Under the pieces are notes generated by a model. The model did not search any database and was not told the origin of the DNA. It saw only the letters and a list, made by a program, of their open reading frames with translations. Position numbers and translations under genes: made by a program. Positions 9,269-19,976 of a stretch of DNA of 64,000 nt are shown here, one piece after another (position 1 is the first letter of the stretch; every line of letters starts with the position of its first letter). The DNA comes from Croceibacterium xixiisoli (lineage in GTDB: Bacteria > Pseudomonadota > Alphaproteobacteria > Sphingomonadales > Sphingomonadaceae): the NCBI RefSeq assembly GCF_009827305.1, contig NZ_WTYJ01000001.1, forward strand, positions 1,550,001-1,614,000. Direction: 5' to 3'.

Positions 9269-9375
9269 CGTTGACAGTGAAGCGCAAATATCTCGCGTCC
9301 CTACATATTTTTCATCGACGCGTGGGCTGAAAGGCACCTCTCACATAGCTCTCGCGTTCTCTACTGATTGTCAGA

Positions 9376-10074
9376 TTGCCTCTGCAACCAGCACGTGCAA
9401 ACACGAAACAAGGTAAAGCGCTGACAGGGGGCACCAAGAAAAAACCGGCATCCGTCTCCGCTCTGGCCGATTTCGGCCGCATCCGCCTCTCCCGGACATT
9501 CTTCATGCGCGATTTCCTGTTCTCGGACATCGCCGCTATGCACGGCTTCACCAATCTGCCCGACGCCCCCGACCTCGCCATCGCCGCCGGGGAACGGCTC
9601 TGTCAGGATTTGCTGGAGCCGCTGCAGGATCGCTTCGGCCGCATCGCCGTGCGCTCCGCCTTTCGTTCGGAAGAGGTCAATGGCTTCGGCAATGACATGC
9701 AGCGCGCCGGGAAGAAGGGCTATGGCTGCGCCGCGAATGAGAAGAACTTCGCCGGCCACATCTGGGATCGGCGCGATGCCGCCGGGCGCATGGGCGCGAC
9801 AGCCTGCATCGTTGTGCCATCATTTTACGATGCTTTCCCGGGGGAGGGGGAGTGGACGAAGCTGGCCTGGTGGATCCACGACCATCTGCCCTATTCCACC
9901 ATGGAATTCTTCCCCACCTATCGCGCGTTCAATCTCGGCTGGCGGGAAGAACCCGAACGCTCGATATACAGCCATGTCGCGCCCAGGGGTTGGCTGACGA
10001 AGGCGGGAATGTCGAACCATACCGCCGATCACCGGCAGGAATGGTTCGGCATTGAGCGAGCGATGAAGGGCTGA
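9376..10074 (+). CDS. conserved protein, M15-type peptidase-like
   Basis: Encodes up to 232 residues from a TTG start; the true start is uncertain, with the first in-frame ATG at 9505. The stretch around residues 60-100 (LLEPLQDRFGRIAVRSAFRS) resembles the fold-defining part of M15-type D-Ala-D-Ala carboxypeptidases, and WWIHDHLPYSTMEF around 165-178 sits where the second metal-binding histidine motif would be. The classical HxxxxxxD/HxH zinc set is not clearly complete, so the activity is doubtful. No signal peptide is seen. It lies divergent to the methyltransferase and convergent with the TauD gene. Confidence 0.6.
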   Translation: MPLQPARANTKQGKALTGGTKKKPASVSALADFGRIRLSRTFFMRDFLFSDIAAMHGFTNLPDAPDLAIAAGERLCQDLLEPLQDRFGRIAVRSAFRSEEVNGFGNDMQRAGKKGYGCAANEKNFAGHIWDRRDAAGRMGATACIVVPSFYDAFPGEGEWTKLAWWIHDHLPYSTMEFFPTYRAFNLGWREEPERSIYSHVAPRGWLTKAGMSNHTADHRQEWFGIERAMKG

Positions 10075-10129
10075 AGTTGATCACGGCTACGGCCGAGGCA
10101 GCATCCGCCACCGCCCCGGCAAAACCATC

Positions 10130-11185
10130 CTACCCCGCCAACGCCGCGTATGTATCCCGCAACAGCTCCGTACTATACGAAGCCAGCGATTTGCCGCGCA
10201 CATGGTGGTGGTCCATCAGCCGGGCCAGTTCCAGATAGCCCTTGGCCATCGGGCGGTGTTCGTGGGCGTTCAGCCACAGGCGCAGCAGGCGGCGCTTCTG
10301 GGTGGCGCTGTTCTGGAAGCCGGTGCGCGAATGCAGCACCTTGAAATTGTGCCAGAACACCATCTCACCTGGTTGCATTTCAAAGGAAATCGTGAATTCC
10401 GGGCGAGCGCAGACCTGTTTCAGGAAACGGAGCGCCTCCACCAGTTTCGGCGGCACCTCTTCGCCTCGGCTCTGCGCGGCGGCGAACACGAACAGCACGT
10501 AATTGTACAGGCTCACATGCCTGTCCACGATCGAGAAGATCGGCACCTTGTAATCGGTCGTGCCGCTGCCGCCCTCCGCGTCGCTGCCGTCGGGGAAATA
10601 ATATCCCTCGGTCAGCACCGCCAGCAGATCGGGTCGTTCGTCCAGCACCGCGTTGAATACGGCCGCGCTGCTGGTCATGCCGCTGATCCCGCCCGATACC
10701 GCCGTCTGGATCGTCGCCAGGCTCAGGATCTCGTGGAAATCGGTGTGCGGGCCCAGCTCGGTATCCATCAGATAGCCGCGATTGTCCGGATTGGGTTCAT
10801 GCTGGACATAGCCGATCTTGTCACCGCGCGGGCTCTGGATCGCCGGCGTGCCCAGATGCTGGCCCAGGCCGACATAGATGCGGGTGAATTCCGCCTCGGT
10901 AAACTGTTGCAGCGAAATGCCCGACAGCAGCGTCGCGCCGCGCCCGTGCACGATGTCATGCTGCACCGCCTGCATCAGCTGCGTCAGTTCCGGCGCGCTG
11001 AAATGGGCGCGTGTCACCTCTTCGGGGGGCAGGGCTTCGGTGGCCTGCACGGCTTCGGCCAGCGCGGCGATCTGTGCGGCGCCCAGCCGGCGCGTGATCA
11101 GCTCGGCCCCGCCATTGCCCGTTGCGGTCCAGGCCGATGCGTCGGTCACCCTGGTCCATGCACCGCTATCCGCTGCGCCACTCAT
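10130..11185 (-). CDS. TauD/TfdA family Fe(II)/2-oxoglutarate dioxygenase
   Basis: Encodes 351 residues, starting at the ATG at 11185, which has a GGAG eight bases upstream; an in-frame extension to 11218 lacks a better site. The iron-binding facial triad is visible as H-T-D in LGPHTDFHE and the distal His in FWHNFKVLHSRTGF, followed by the 2-oxoglutarate-binding Arg in KRRLLRLW. It therefore should hydroxylate an unknown small substrate with 2-oxoglutarate, O2 and Fe(II). The genomic context gives no substrate. It is likely transcribed alone, downstream of and co-directional with the PMT glycosyltransferase but separated by 61 bases. Confidence 0.85.
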   Translation of the reverse strand: MSGAADSGAWTRVTDASAWTATGNGGAELITRRLGAAQIAALAEAVQATEALPPEEVTRAHFSAPELTQLMQAVQHDIVHGRGATLLSGISLQQFTEAEFTRIYVGLGQHLGTPAIQSPRGDKIGYVQHEPNPDNRGYLMDTELGPHTDFHEILSLATIQTAVSGGISGMTSSAAVFNAVLDERPDLLAVLTEGYYFPDGSDAEGGSGTTDYKVPIFSIVDRHVSLYNYVLFVFAAAQSRGEEVPPKLVEALRFLKQVCARPEFTISFEMQPGEMVFWHNFKVLHSRTGFQNSATQKRRLLRLWLNAHEHRPMAKGYLELARLMDHHHVRGKSLASYSTELLRDTYAALAG

Positions 11186-11246
11186 CCATCCATCTCCGAA
11201 AATGCTGCGTGCAACCATTTGGTTGTTTGGGTGAACCTTTATCGGC

Positions 11247-12563
11247 TCAGCGCCAGCTGTCCAGCCATGTCCACCACAGGAACGACTGTTCGCCGGTCAG
11301 CTCCGCCGCGCTCACGATCGGCCAGAACCAGGCGAAGATGCCCAGCGTCGCCACCAGCACGCCGATCACCAGCCAGCGCATCCAGCCGCGCTTCTCCCAG
11401 AGCGCGTCCAGCGCCAGCGCCAGTCCGCCCATCAGAAAGCAGCTGGGCAGCACATAATGGTAATAGAATTGCACATTCTTGTTGGCCACGATCCACAGCC
11501 CCAGGCTGACGGCATAGAGCACGAACACCGCCAGCGCATCGCGCCTTCCGCGTTCCAGCCCCATCCAGCAGCACCAGGCCATGGCGGGCAGGGCGATCAG
11601 CATGGTCAGCGGATGGCCGACCAGCAGCACCCCGCGCTGCGCCCCGTCGGCAGGCTCATACAGATACCAGATCGCCCGCAGATTGCCGACCCATTCATAC
11701 CACACGCTCTGGTAAGTATGCGGTGCAAGCTTTTGTTGTTGCAGGCCCAGCATCTCCTGATGCAGCGTCACCAGCGCCCAGGGGCCTTCCAGCGCCTGGG
11801 TGCTGGCGGTGTAGAACGGCCAATAGCTGGCGGCATAGACCAGCAGCGGCACCAGCCCCAGCCACAGCGCTGCCTCGGCCACCGATATGCCAGAGATCGG
11901 CGCGCCCTGGCGGGTGAAGGGCAGGGCAGCCACGCGCTTAAGCCCCAGCGTGTCGAAGCGGGCAATCAGGAAGGCGATGCCCGGCAGCATGGCCAGCGGC
12001 GCGGCGTTCCATTTGGCCGCCATTGCGCAGCCCAGCGCCACCCCGGCCAGCGCCAGCCGCCAGCGGGCGGCGAGGGTGCCTGCCTCCGGATCCTGACCCG
12101 CGCGCATCGCCCCGGCGCACAGCCACAGCGCGATCATCAGCGGGGCGATCATGAAGATGTCGAGCATGGCAATGCGCGATTGCACCAGCAGCGGAATGGC
12201 GGTGATCAGCAGCACGCCGAACAGGATCGTCGCCATCCGCCGTCCGCTCGCCAGCCACATGGCCCGCATCGCCGCCCACAGCGCCGCCACTCCCGCCAGC
12301 GCGGGCAGCAGGCGCCAGCCGATCGGCCGGTCGCCCAGCAGCCACATGCCCAGCGCCAGCCATTCCTTGCCCAGCGGCGGGTGTTCGCGGTTGATCGGAT
12401 ATCCGCCTTCCAGCAGCACGCGGGCGGCGGGCAGATAATGCACTTCGTCGAAGAAGGGGTGGGACGGGATCGTCAGCCGCACCAGGCACAGCCCGGCAAA
12501 GATCAGCGTCAGCAGTGCCGTCCACCCGATCGGATCATGGCTGTTCGCGGATGGTTGCGGCAT
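11247..12563 (-). CDS. phospholipid carrier-dependent glycosyltransferase (PMT/GT39 family)
   Basis: Encodes 438 residues with about eleven hydrophobic segments. The first periplasmic loop has FFDEVHYLPAARVLLEGG, holding the Asp-Glu pair used by protein O-mannosyltransferases, followed by NREHPPLGKEW. The C-terminal part (FYYHYVLPSCFLMGG to WTWLDSWR) matches the four-TM C-terminal domain of bacterial PMTs. It should transfer a sugar from a polyprenyl phosphate carrier onto a protein or glycolipid on the periplasmic side. The start at 12563 gives a sensible cytoplasmic N-terminus, but no ribosome binding site is evident. It is divergent from metZ across 78 bases. Confidence 0.85.
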   Translation of the reverse strand: MPQPSANSHDPIGWTALLTLIFAGLCLVRLTIPSHPFFDEVHYLPAARVLLEGGYPINREHPPLGKEWLALGMWLLGDRPIGWRLLPALAGVAALWAAMRAMWLASGRRMATILFGVLLITAIPLLVQSRIAMLDIFMIAPLMIALWLCAGAMRAGQDPEAGTLAARWRLALAGVALGCAMAAKWNAAPLAMLPGIAFLIARFDTLGLKRVAALPFTRQGAPISGISVAEAALWLGLVPLLVYAASYWPFYTASTQALEGPWALVTLHQEMLGLQQQKLAPHTYQSVWYEWVGNLRAIWYLYEPADGAQRGVLLVGHPLTMLIALPAMAWCCWMGLERGRRDALAVFVLYAVSLGLWIVANKNVQFYYHYVLPSCFLMGGLALALDALWEKRGWMRWLVIGVLVATLGIFAWFWPIVSAAELTGEQSFLWWTWLDSWR

Positions 12564-12641
12564 CGAACGGATCGATAGGGCCAGCTTCGGGGGGAGGCAA
12601 GACGCTTGCCCGCGCCATCTCCCACTCCTACAGCGCGCGTC

Positions 12642-13850
12642 ATGAAAAAGACCACCGGAACCGATCGTTCGATCACTTCGAAATGGCGTCCCGCTACCCA
12701 GGCGGTGCGCGGCGGCACCTGGCGCAGCGAGCATGGGGAAACCAGCGAAGCGCTGTTCCTCAACAGCGGCTATACCTATGACGATGCCGAAACCGTTGCC
12801 GCCCGCTTTGCCGGCGAACAGGACGGCATGGTCTATTCGCGCATGCAGAACCCCACCACGGCCATGCTGGAAGAACGCATCGCCCTGATGGAGGGGGCAG
12901 AGGCCTGCCGCGTTCAGGCGACCGGCATGGCGGCGATGACCGCCGCGCTGCTCTCCACGCTCTCGGCCGGCGATCATATCGTTGCGGGCAAGGCCGCCTT
13001 CGGTTCCTGCCGCTGGCTGGTCGATACGCTGCTGCCGCGCTTTGGCATCGAAGGCACCAATGTCGACGCGCGCAACAATGACGAATGGGAAGCGGCGATC
13101 CGCCCCAACACGAAGATGTTCTTCTTCGAAACCCCGGCCAATCCGACCATGGACGTGGTCGATATGGCCTTCGTCTGCGGGCTGGCGAAGTCGCGCGGGA
13201 TCCTGACGGTGGTCGACAATGCCTTCGCCACGGCGGCGCTGCAGCGGCCGATGGAATTCGGCGCCAATATCGTCGCCTATTCCGCCACCAAGCTGATGGA
13301 CGGGCAGGGCCGCGTGCTGGCCGGGGCGCTCTGCGCGTCGGAAGAATGGATCCTCGACAAGCTGATGCCGTTTCAACGCAACACCGGGCCGATCCTGGCG
13401 CCGTTCAACGCCTGGGTCGTGCTCAAGGGGCTGGAAACGCTGGACCTGCGCGCCCGGCAGCAGTCGGCCAATGCACTGCAGGTGGCCCAGTTCCTCGAAG
13501 GCCGGGTGCCGACCATTCTGCACCCGGGTCTGCCCAGCCATCCGCAGCATGATCTGTGCATGCGCCAGATGAGCGCGACCGGGCCGATCTTCTCCTTCGT
13601 GCTCGACGGCGGCCGGTCGCAGGCCATGGCGCTGCTCAACGCGCTGGAGGTGATCGACATCTCCAACAACATCGGGGACAGCCGCTCGCTGATGACCCAT
13701 CCGGCCACCACCACCCATCACAACATGGGTCCCGAAGGCCGGGAAGAGGCTGGCGTGGGCGAGAGCATGCTGCGCCTGAATGTCGGGCTGGAAGACCCGC
13801 TCGACCTGATCGAGGATCTCGATCAGGCGCTGGGCCGCATCGGCCTCTGA
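12642..13850 (+). CDS. metZ: O-succinylhomoserine sulfhydrylase
   Basis: Encodes 402 residues of the Cys/Met metabolism PLP enzyme family. The PLP-binding lysine lies in YSATKLMDGQG, with VDNAFATAAL supplying the cofactor-ring Asp. Overall it matches MetZ, which makes homocysteine from O-succinylhomoserine and sulfide. Cystathionine gamma-synthase is the near alternative, but the LNSGYTYDDAETVAARFAGE opening is MetZ-like. The ATG at 12642 has no Shine-Dalgarno sequence. A TTGCCC at 12606 and TACAGC at 12629 would place transcription start next to the ATG, so a leaderless message is possible. No SAM riboswitch fold was recognised. Confidence 0.88.
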   Translation: MKKTTGTDRSITSKWRPATQAVRGGTWRSEHGETSEALFLNSGYTYDDAETVAARFAGEQDGMVYSRMQNPTTAMLEERIALMEGAEACRVQATGMAAMTAALLSTLSAGDHIVAGKAAFGSCRWLVDTLLPRFGIEGTNVDARNNDEWEAAIRPNTKMFFFETPANPTMDVVDMAFVCGLAKSRGILTVVDNAFATAALQRPMEFGANIVAYSATKLMDGQGRVLAGALCASEEWILDKLMPFQRNTGPILAPFNAWVVLKGLETLDLRARQQSANALQVAQFLEGRVPTILHPGLPSHPQHDLCMRQMSATGPIFSFVLDGGRSQAMALLNALEVIDISNNIGDSRSLMTHPATTTHHNMGPEGREEAGVGESMLRLNVGLEDPLDLIEDLDQALGRIGL

Positions 13851-13860
13851 CCGGCGTGCT

Positions 13861-13889
13861 CCGCGCGGGCCTTTTCGGGGTCCGCGCGG
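13861..13889 (+). terminator. hairpin after metZ
   Basis: CCGCGCGGGCC and GGTCCGCGCGG pair over 11 positions (one G-U), with a TTTTCGG loop. No U-tract follows, so termination is only possible. Confidence 0.35.
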
Positions 13890-13987
13890 GGGCGGGGCGC
13901 GTTCATGCGCAGGCAGGGCGTGCTCCTGCGTACTACAAAAACGCGCGCCCTCTTGCTCCTGCGGGCAAAGGCGTTAGGCTGCGGACC

Positions 13988-14401
13988 ATGCAGGATGCTA
14001 TGGCCGCTCTGTTCCAGCATGTCGCCATCACGGCCGGCATCACCGTGCGCGTCGCGGTAAATTTCATGCCGGATCAATCACGTGTGGAAGCCGGCCGGTG
14101 GTTCTGGGTGTATCACATCCGTCTTGAAAACCACCGCGACGACACAGTGCAACTGCGCACCCGCCACTGGCGCATCACCGACGCCCACGGCGCGATCAAC
14201 ATGGTCGACGGCGAAGGCGTAGTCGGCGAAACCCCCCGCCTCGAACCGGGCCAGACACATGATTATGTGTCCGGTTGCGAGCTGACCACTACCACTGGTA
14301 CGATGGAGGGATACTACAGCTTTTCCCGTGAAGACGGGTCGCTGTTCGACGTGGCCATTCCCTTCTTCCCCCTGGCGGCCGTCGCCCCCACCGAGGGCTG
14401 A
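13988..14401 (+). CDS. apaG: Co2+/Mg2+ efflux protein ApaG
   Basis: Encodes 137 residues, near the usual 125-130 of the single-domain ApaG (DUF525) fold. Recognisable blocks are YHIRLENHRDDTVQLRTRHWRITDA, the GEGVVGETPRLEPGQ turn with the GxGxxG-like signature, and the C-terminal MEGYYSF. Function is not settled; apaG mutants are linked to metal resistance and Ap4A in enterobacteria. Here it follows metZ after 137 bases and precedes a LysR gene, so it may belong to either unit. Confidence 0.92.
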   Translation: MQDAMAALFQHVAITAGITVRVAVNFMPDQSRVEAGRWFWVYHIRLENHRDDTVQLRTRHWRITDAHGAINMVDGEGVVGETPRLEPGQTHDYVSGCELTTTTGTMEGYYSFSREDGSLFDVAIPFFPLAAVAPTEG

Positions 14402-14453
14402 TGGCACCACCGTGCTTGAAGCGCGGGCTCAGCCGCAATAAACCGACGCCGAT

Positions 14454-15257
14454 ATGAAGCGGACCCATCTCCCCCTCAACGCGCTGCGCGTGTTCGACGC
14501 CGCCGCCCGCCACCTCAGCTTTACGCGCGCGGCCGATGAGCTGGCGGTGACGCCCGCCGCCGTCGGGCAGCAGATCCGCGCTCTCGAAGATGTTCTGGGC
14601 GTGGTGCTGTTTCGCCGTACTTCCAAGGGGTTGGAGCTGACTGATGAGGCTTCGTTGGGGCTCGATTCGCTGCGCGAAGGCTTCCTGCGGTTTGAAGAAA
14701 GCGTCCAGGCGATGCAGGCTGGCCAGGCCAGTTCACGCTATACCATTGCCGTGCCGCGCGAATTCTACGCCCAATGGCTGGCTCCGCGCCTGGCCCGTTT
14801 CCGTGCGGCGAATCCCGATGTCCGGTTCCAGCTGATCGCCGATGAAGATGCCGATTTTACGGAAGCCAATCTCGATGTGGCGATTCGCCTGATCGAGGGG
14901 CCGGGCGATCTGGAAGGGGTGCAGCTCTCGCCGGCGCAGAAAGTCACTGTTGCTGCGCCCGATGCGGCGGATGGCTGGATTTCCTGGCCGACCTATCCCA
15001 CTGATCAGGAACAGGATGCGGCGCTGGCCGTCGGGAATGCTGGCCAGGCGCTGAGCAGCGCGATTGCCGGGCTGGGTCAGGCCACCATGCCACTGCCGCT
15101 GGTGGAAGAAGCACTGGAGGATGGCCGTCTGGTGGCACTGGCCGGGCCAGAGGATAGCCGGCACGCCTATTGGCTGGTGGCCCCCCGCCCGCAATGGCGC
15201 CAGAAGAAGGTCAAGGCGCTGGTCGACCATCTGCTGGGCCAATTGCCTGCCGACTGA
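14454..15257 (+). CDS. LysR family transcriptional regulator (GcvA-like)
   Basis: Encodes 267 residues, slightly short for LysR proteins. The N-terminal winged helix-turn-helix (residues 5-65, LNALRVFDAAARHLSFTRAA and AVGQQIRALEDVLG) is intact and resembles the GcvA/AmpR subgroup. The effector domain runs from about residue 90 to the end. It is followed after one base by a GNAT gene with a GTG start, so the two are probably one transcript. Target genes cannot be read from the sequence. Confidence 0.88.
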   Translation: MKRTHLPLNALRVFDAAARHLSFTRAADELAVTPAAVGQQIRALEDVLGVVLFRRTSKGLELTDEASLGLDSLREGFLRFEESVQAMQAGQASSRYTIAVPREFYAQWLAPRLARFRAANPDVRFQLIADEDADFTEANLDVAIRLIEGPGDLEGVQLSPAQKVTVAAPDAADGWISWPTYPTDQEQDAALAVGNAGQALSSAIAGLGQATMPLPLVEEALEDGRLVALAGPEDSRHAYWLVAPRPQWRQKKVKALVDHLLGQLPAD

Positions 15258-15258
15258 T

Positions 15259-15786
15259 GTGAACAGCCTTGTCCTGCGCTCGGCACGGTTCACCCTGCGG
15301 CCGATGGTGCGCGCCGACGCCGCCGCGCTGCTGCCTGCCTTCGCAGACCCCGCCGTGATGCAATGGTGGAGCCGTGGTCCTTTCGTCAGCGAGCAGGAAC
15401 TGGCCGAATGGTTGGTGCCGGATAGCGGTTGGGACGAAGGCCGGAGCTGGGCGGTGGTCGAGCATGCGGAGGGAGCGGCAATCGGCCGGATGGCGGTGAT
15501 CGATCGCGGCGACGGGATCAGTGAACTGGCCTGCCTGACGGTGCCGGAATGGCAGGGAAGGGGGCTGGCGCGGGAAACGCTGGCCGTGCTGATCCGGCAT
15601 CTGTTCGACAATGAAGACTGCCGGCGGATCTATGCCGATGTCGATATCGACAATGCAGCATCCAACCGGCTGTTCGAAAGCCTTGGGTTCGCGCGGGAGG
15701 GGGTGCTGCGGGAAGCCATGACCACCCATATCGGCCGGCGCGACAGCGTCATATGGGGGCTGCTCGACAGCGATCCGCGCCAATAG
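15259..15786 (+). CDS. GNAT family N-acetyltransferase
   Basis: Encodes 175 residues from a GTG one base after the LysR stop. It has the RimJ/RimL-type layout: SARFTLRPMVRADAAALLPAF at the start, the acetyl-CoA binding motif VPEWQGRGLARETL around residues 95-108, and NAASNRLFESLGFAREGVLRE near 132-152. It should acetylate an amine, perhaps a protein N-terminus or small molecule. The substrate is unknown. Tight coupling to the regulator suggests joint expression. Confidence 0.88.
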   Translation: MNSLVLRSARFTLRPMVRADAAALLPAFADPAVMQWWSRGPFVSEQELAEWLVPDSGWDEGRSWAVVEHAEGAAIGRMAVIDRGDGISELACLTVPEWQGRGLARETLAVLIRHLFDNEDCRRIYADVDIDNAASNRLFESLGFAREGVLREAMTTHIGRRDSVIWGLLDSDPRQ

Positions 15787-15798
15787 CCAGCCGCAAGG

Positions 15799-16368
15799 TC
15801 AGATATCGTCGTGCTCTGACCGGTAAATGTAGGCCTGCGGCACATGGTCTGTCAGCCACACACCATTGCCTGACAGACGGAATTGGTGGCCATCCGCTGC
15901 CATCGATCCGCTGCAAATGCACAGGATCACCGGCTTGCCCCGACGCGCGCCGACGGCAGAGGCGGTGTCGCGATCGGGTGAGAGATGCACATGATGTCGC
16001 GCCATCGGCCGCAGTCCTTCGGCCAGGATTGCGGACAGGAAACGCTTCACGGTTCCGTGGAAGAGATTTTCGGGCGGTTTGGTTACCGGCCATTTGAGCA
16101 TCACGGGAATGGAGTGCCCTTGGCGCGCGCGAATCAATTGACCATCAGCGGCCAGCTCGAACCGGTTCTTGTCACTGTCCGCCACCACCCTGGCCAGATC
16201 TTCGGCCGTTGAGGGCAGGCCGTCGCGCTCAAGTGCCTGCAGCACGCTGTCCACCTCTGCCCAACCCATGGGATCGACGGAAATCTCGCCGGCGTCCGGA
16301 TCGTGTCGCAGCCAGAACGAGAGGGCTTTGGAGATGCGCCGATCATGCGGCGTCTTGTCTATAGTCAT
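15799..16368 (-). CDS. kptA: RNA 2'-phosphotransferase KptA/Tpt1 family
   Basis: Encodes 189 residues, starting at the ATG at 16368 with AGGA five bases upstream; a longer reading to 16467 has a non-conserved N-terminus. The family removes a 2'-phosphate from RNA to NAD+, making ADP-ribose 1''-2'' cyclic phosphate. Tpt1 signatures are present: LSFWLRHDP (16-24), GW near 35, RARQGHS (80-86), LFHGT (102-106), HVHLSPDRDTA (126-136) and RRGKPVIL (142-149), giving the Arg-His-Arg set of the active site. Bacteria lack the fungal-type tRNA ligase, so its natural substrate here is unknown. It converges with the GNAT gene. Confidence 0.9.
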   Translation of the reverse strand: MTIDKTPHDRRISKALSFWLRHDPDAGEISVDPMGWAEVDSVLQALERDGLPSTAEDLARVVADSDKNRFELAADGQLIRARQGHSIPVMLKWPVTKPPENLFHGTVKRFLSAILAEGLRPMARHHVHLSPDRDTASAVGARRGKPVILCICSGSMAADGHQFRLSGNGVWLTDHVPQAYIYRSEHDDI

Positions 16369-16823
16369 GCCAATCCTGTGTGCCTGTTCCAACCGTGCTG
16401 TGCAACCGGCTGTGGCGTCAATACCCTCACGCGCATCCGCCTGGCTTGCGGCAAGCAGGCCTGCCATTGACCGGCCAGGGGAATCCGCTTAAGGGCGCCC
16501 ATCCGAAATTTGCGTGCGGTTCCGATCGGTCGCGATTTCGGCCAGATAGAGCTGAACATTGCCGGTGATGTCCCGGGCCCAGATGTTGAACCATGGGGCC
16601 TTTCTCTGTTGGAATGATATCGATCGAATGGTCGTTTCATTCTCGGGGCCAGCCGTCAAAGTAACCCGGTGTCCTCGCGGTTCCGGGTGGAGCGTTTCAG
16701 GCTCGTGCGATGGATGCGAATTCGCCACTGGCGGATCGCGGGAAGGGGCATGTACCCCGGCGCGCGTTTGCTGATTTGCTTCACCAGGCCATGTGACACC
16801 ATCAACAGGTGAAGAGTAACGTC
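16369..16823. other. spacer between kptA and rpsL with one doubtful small frame
   Basis: These 455 bases separate the divergent kptA and the ribosomal cluster. A minus-strand frame at 16489-16728 (79 residues, GTG start, includes WFNIWARDITGNVQLYLAEI) looks partly protein-like but has no ribosome binding site and no recognised family. The promoter of rpsL must lie here or overlap it; no strong -35/-10 pair was found. No tRNA is seen. Confidence 0.4.
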
Positions 16824-17195
16824 ATGCCGACGATTAACCAGCTGGTCCGCAAGGGCCGCCAGCCCGTCAAGGCCAAGAGCAAGGTGCCCGCGATGGAGCA
16901 GAACCCGCAGAAGCGCGGCGTCTGCACTCGTGTGTATACCACCACCCCGAAGAAGCCGAACTCGGCACTTCGCAAGGTGGCCAAGGTCCGTCTGACCAAC
17001 GGCCGCGAAGTCATCTCCTACATCCCCGGTGAAGGCCACAACCTGCAGGAACACTCCGTTGTTCTGATCCGTGGCGGCCGTGTGCGCGACCTTCCCGGTG
17101 TGCGCTACCACGTGCTGCGCGGCGTGCTCGACACGCAGGGCGTCAAGGACCGCAAGAAGAGCCGTTCGAAGTACGGCGCGAAGCGTCCGAAGTAA
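16824..17195 (+). CDS. rpsL: 30S ribosomal protein S12
   Basis: Encodes 123 residues, the standard S12 length. Diagnostic blocks are [11 protein letters not shown] at the start, [19 protein letters not shown] with the lysine equivalent to K43 intact (no classical streptomycin-resistance change), and [13 protein letters not shown] containing the usually methylthiolated Asp. It is the first gene of the str operon, with rpsG 25 bases downstream. Confidence 0.98.
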   Translation: MPTINQLVRKGRQPVKAKSKVPAMEQNPQKRGVCTRVYTTTPKKPNSALRKVAKVRLTNGREVISYIPGEGHNLQEHSVVLIRGGRVRDLPGVRYHVLRGVLDTQGVKDRKKSRSKYGAKRPK

Positions 17196-17220
17196 GCTTT
17201 CGGGATCAAGGAGTTAAAAC

Positions 17221-17691
17221 ATGTCACGTCGTCGTCGTCCCGAAAAGCGGGAAATCCTGCCTGATCCCAAGTTCGGGGATGAGGTGCTGTCCAAGTTCAT
17301 GAACAACCTGATGCTTGACGGTAAGAAGTCTGTTGCAGAGCGTATCGTCTATGGCGCGCTCGAAACCATGCAGGCGCGTGCCAAGGCTGATCCGGTTGCC
17401 ATGTTCCATGACGCGCTGAACAATGTGAAGCCGCAGGTCGAAGTGCGCAGCCGCCGCGTCGGTGGTGCAACCTACCAGGTTCCGGTCGAAGTCCGTCCGG
17501 AACGCTCGCAGGCACTGGCCATCCGCTGGCTGATCAACGCAGCCCGCAACCGTGCGGAAACCACCATGGCAGCACGTCTGTCGGGTGAACTGCTCGATGC
17601 GGCCAACAACCGCGGCAACGCGGTGAAGAAGCGCGAAGATACGCATCGCATGGCCGATGCAAACCGCGCCTTCTCGCACTATCGCTGGTAA
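17221..17691 (+). CDS. rpsG: 30S ribosomal protein S7
   Basis: Encodes 156 residues, full length for S7. It begins [19 protein letters not shown] and carries the conserved [12 protein letters not shown] and [12 protein letters not shown] blocks, which bind the 16S 3' major domain. A strong AAGGAG lies upstream of the ATG. Second gene of the str operon. Confidence 0.98.
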   Translation: MSRRRRPEKREILPDPKFGDEVLSKFMNNLMLDGKKSVAERIVYGALETMQARAKADPVAMFHDALNNVKPQVEVRSRRVGGATYQVPVEVRPERSQALAIRWLINAARNRAETTMAARLSGELLDAANNRGNAVKKREDTHRMADANRAFSHYRW

Positions 17692-17746
17692 GTCTGGCGT
17701 TGGTAAGTGTGGCCGGTCTTCAAGCGGTCATACTGGTAACTATATA

Positions 17747-17768
17747 GGGGGCGCTTTGTAGCGCCCCC
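17747..17768 (+). promoter_or_regulatory. hairpin in the rpsG-fusA spacer
   Basis: GGGGGCGCT and AGCGCCCCC form a perfect 9-base-pair stem with a TTGT loop, ending about 21 bases before the fusA ATG. No U-tract follows, so an mRNA processing or attenuation role is more likely than termination. Confidence 0.5.
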
Positions 17769-17789
17769 ACTTACTCCGAGGAATTTTCC

Positions 17790-19883
<2,094 letters not shown>

Positions 19884-19976
19884 AACAAGGCAAGCGTTTA
19901 GGGGCGGCGCCTGTTTCAGCGGGTGCCGGTTCCTTTCCCGCGAAATCAAATCTGATAGACAGAGGTTACGGATAAA

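Noticed and set aside
12564-12641. SAM-II riboswitch before metZ
   Set aside because: The spacer is only 78 bases and does not show the expected pseudoknot sequence blocks; a covariance search was not possible.
12564-13721. Extension of the PMT gene frame upstream, antisense to metZ
   Set aside because: The frame is open only by composition; the protein similarity begins at the ATG at 12563.
16489-16728. 79-residue minus-strand frame before rpsL as a gene
   Set aside because: Some protein-like sequence but no ribosome binding site and no known family; left as a remark in the spacer entry.
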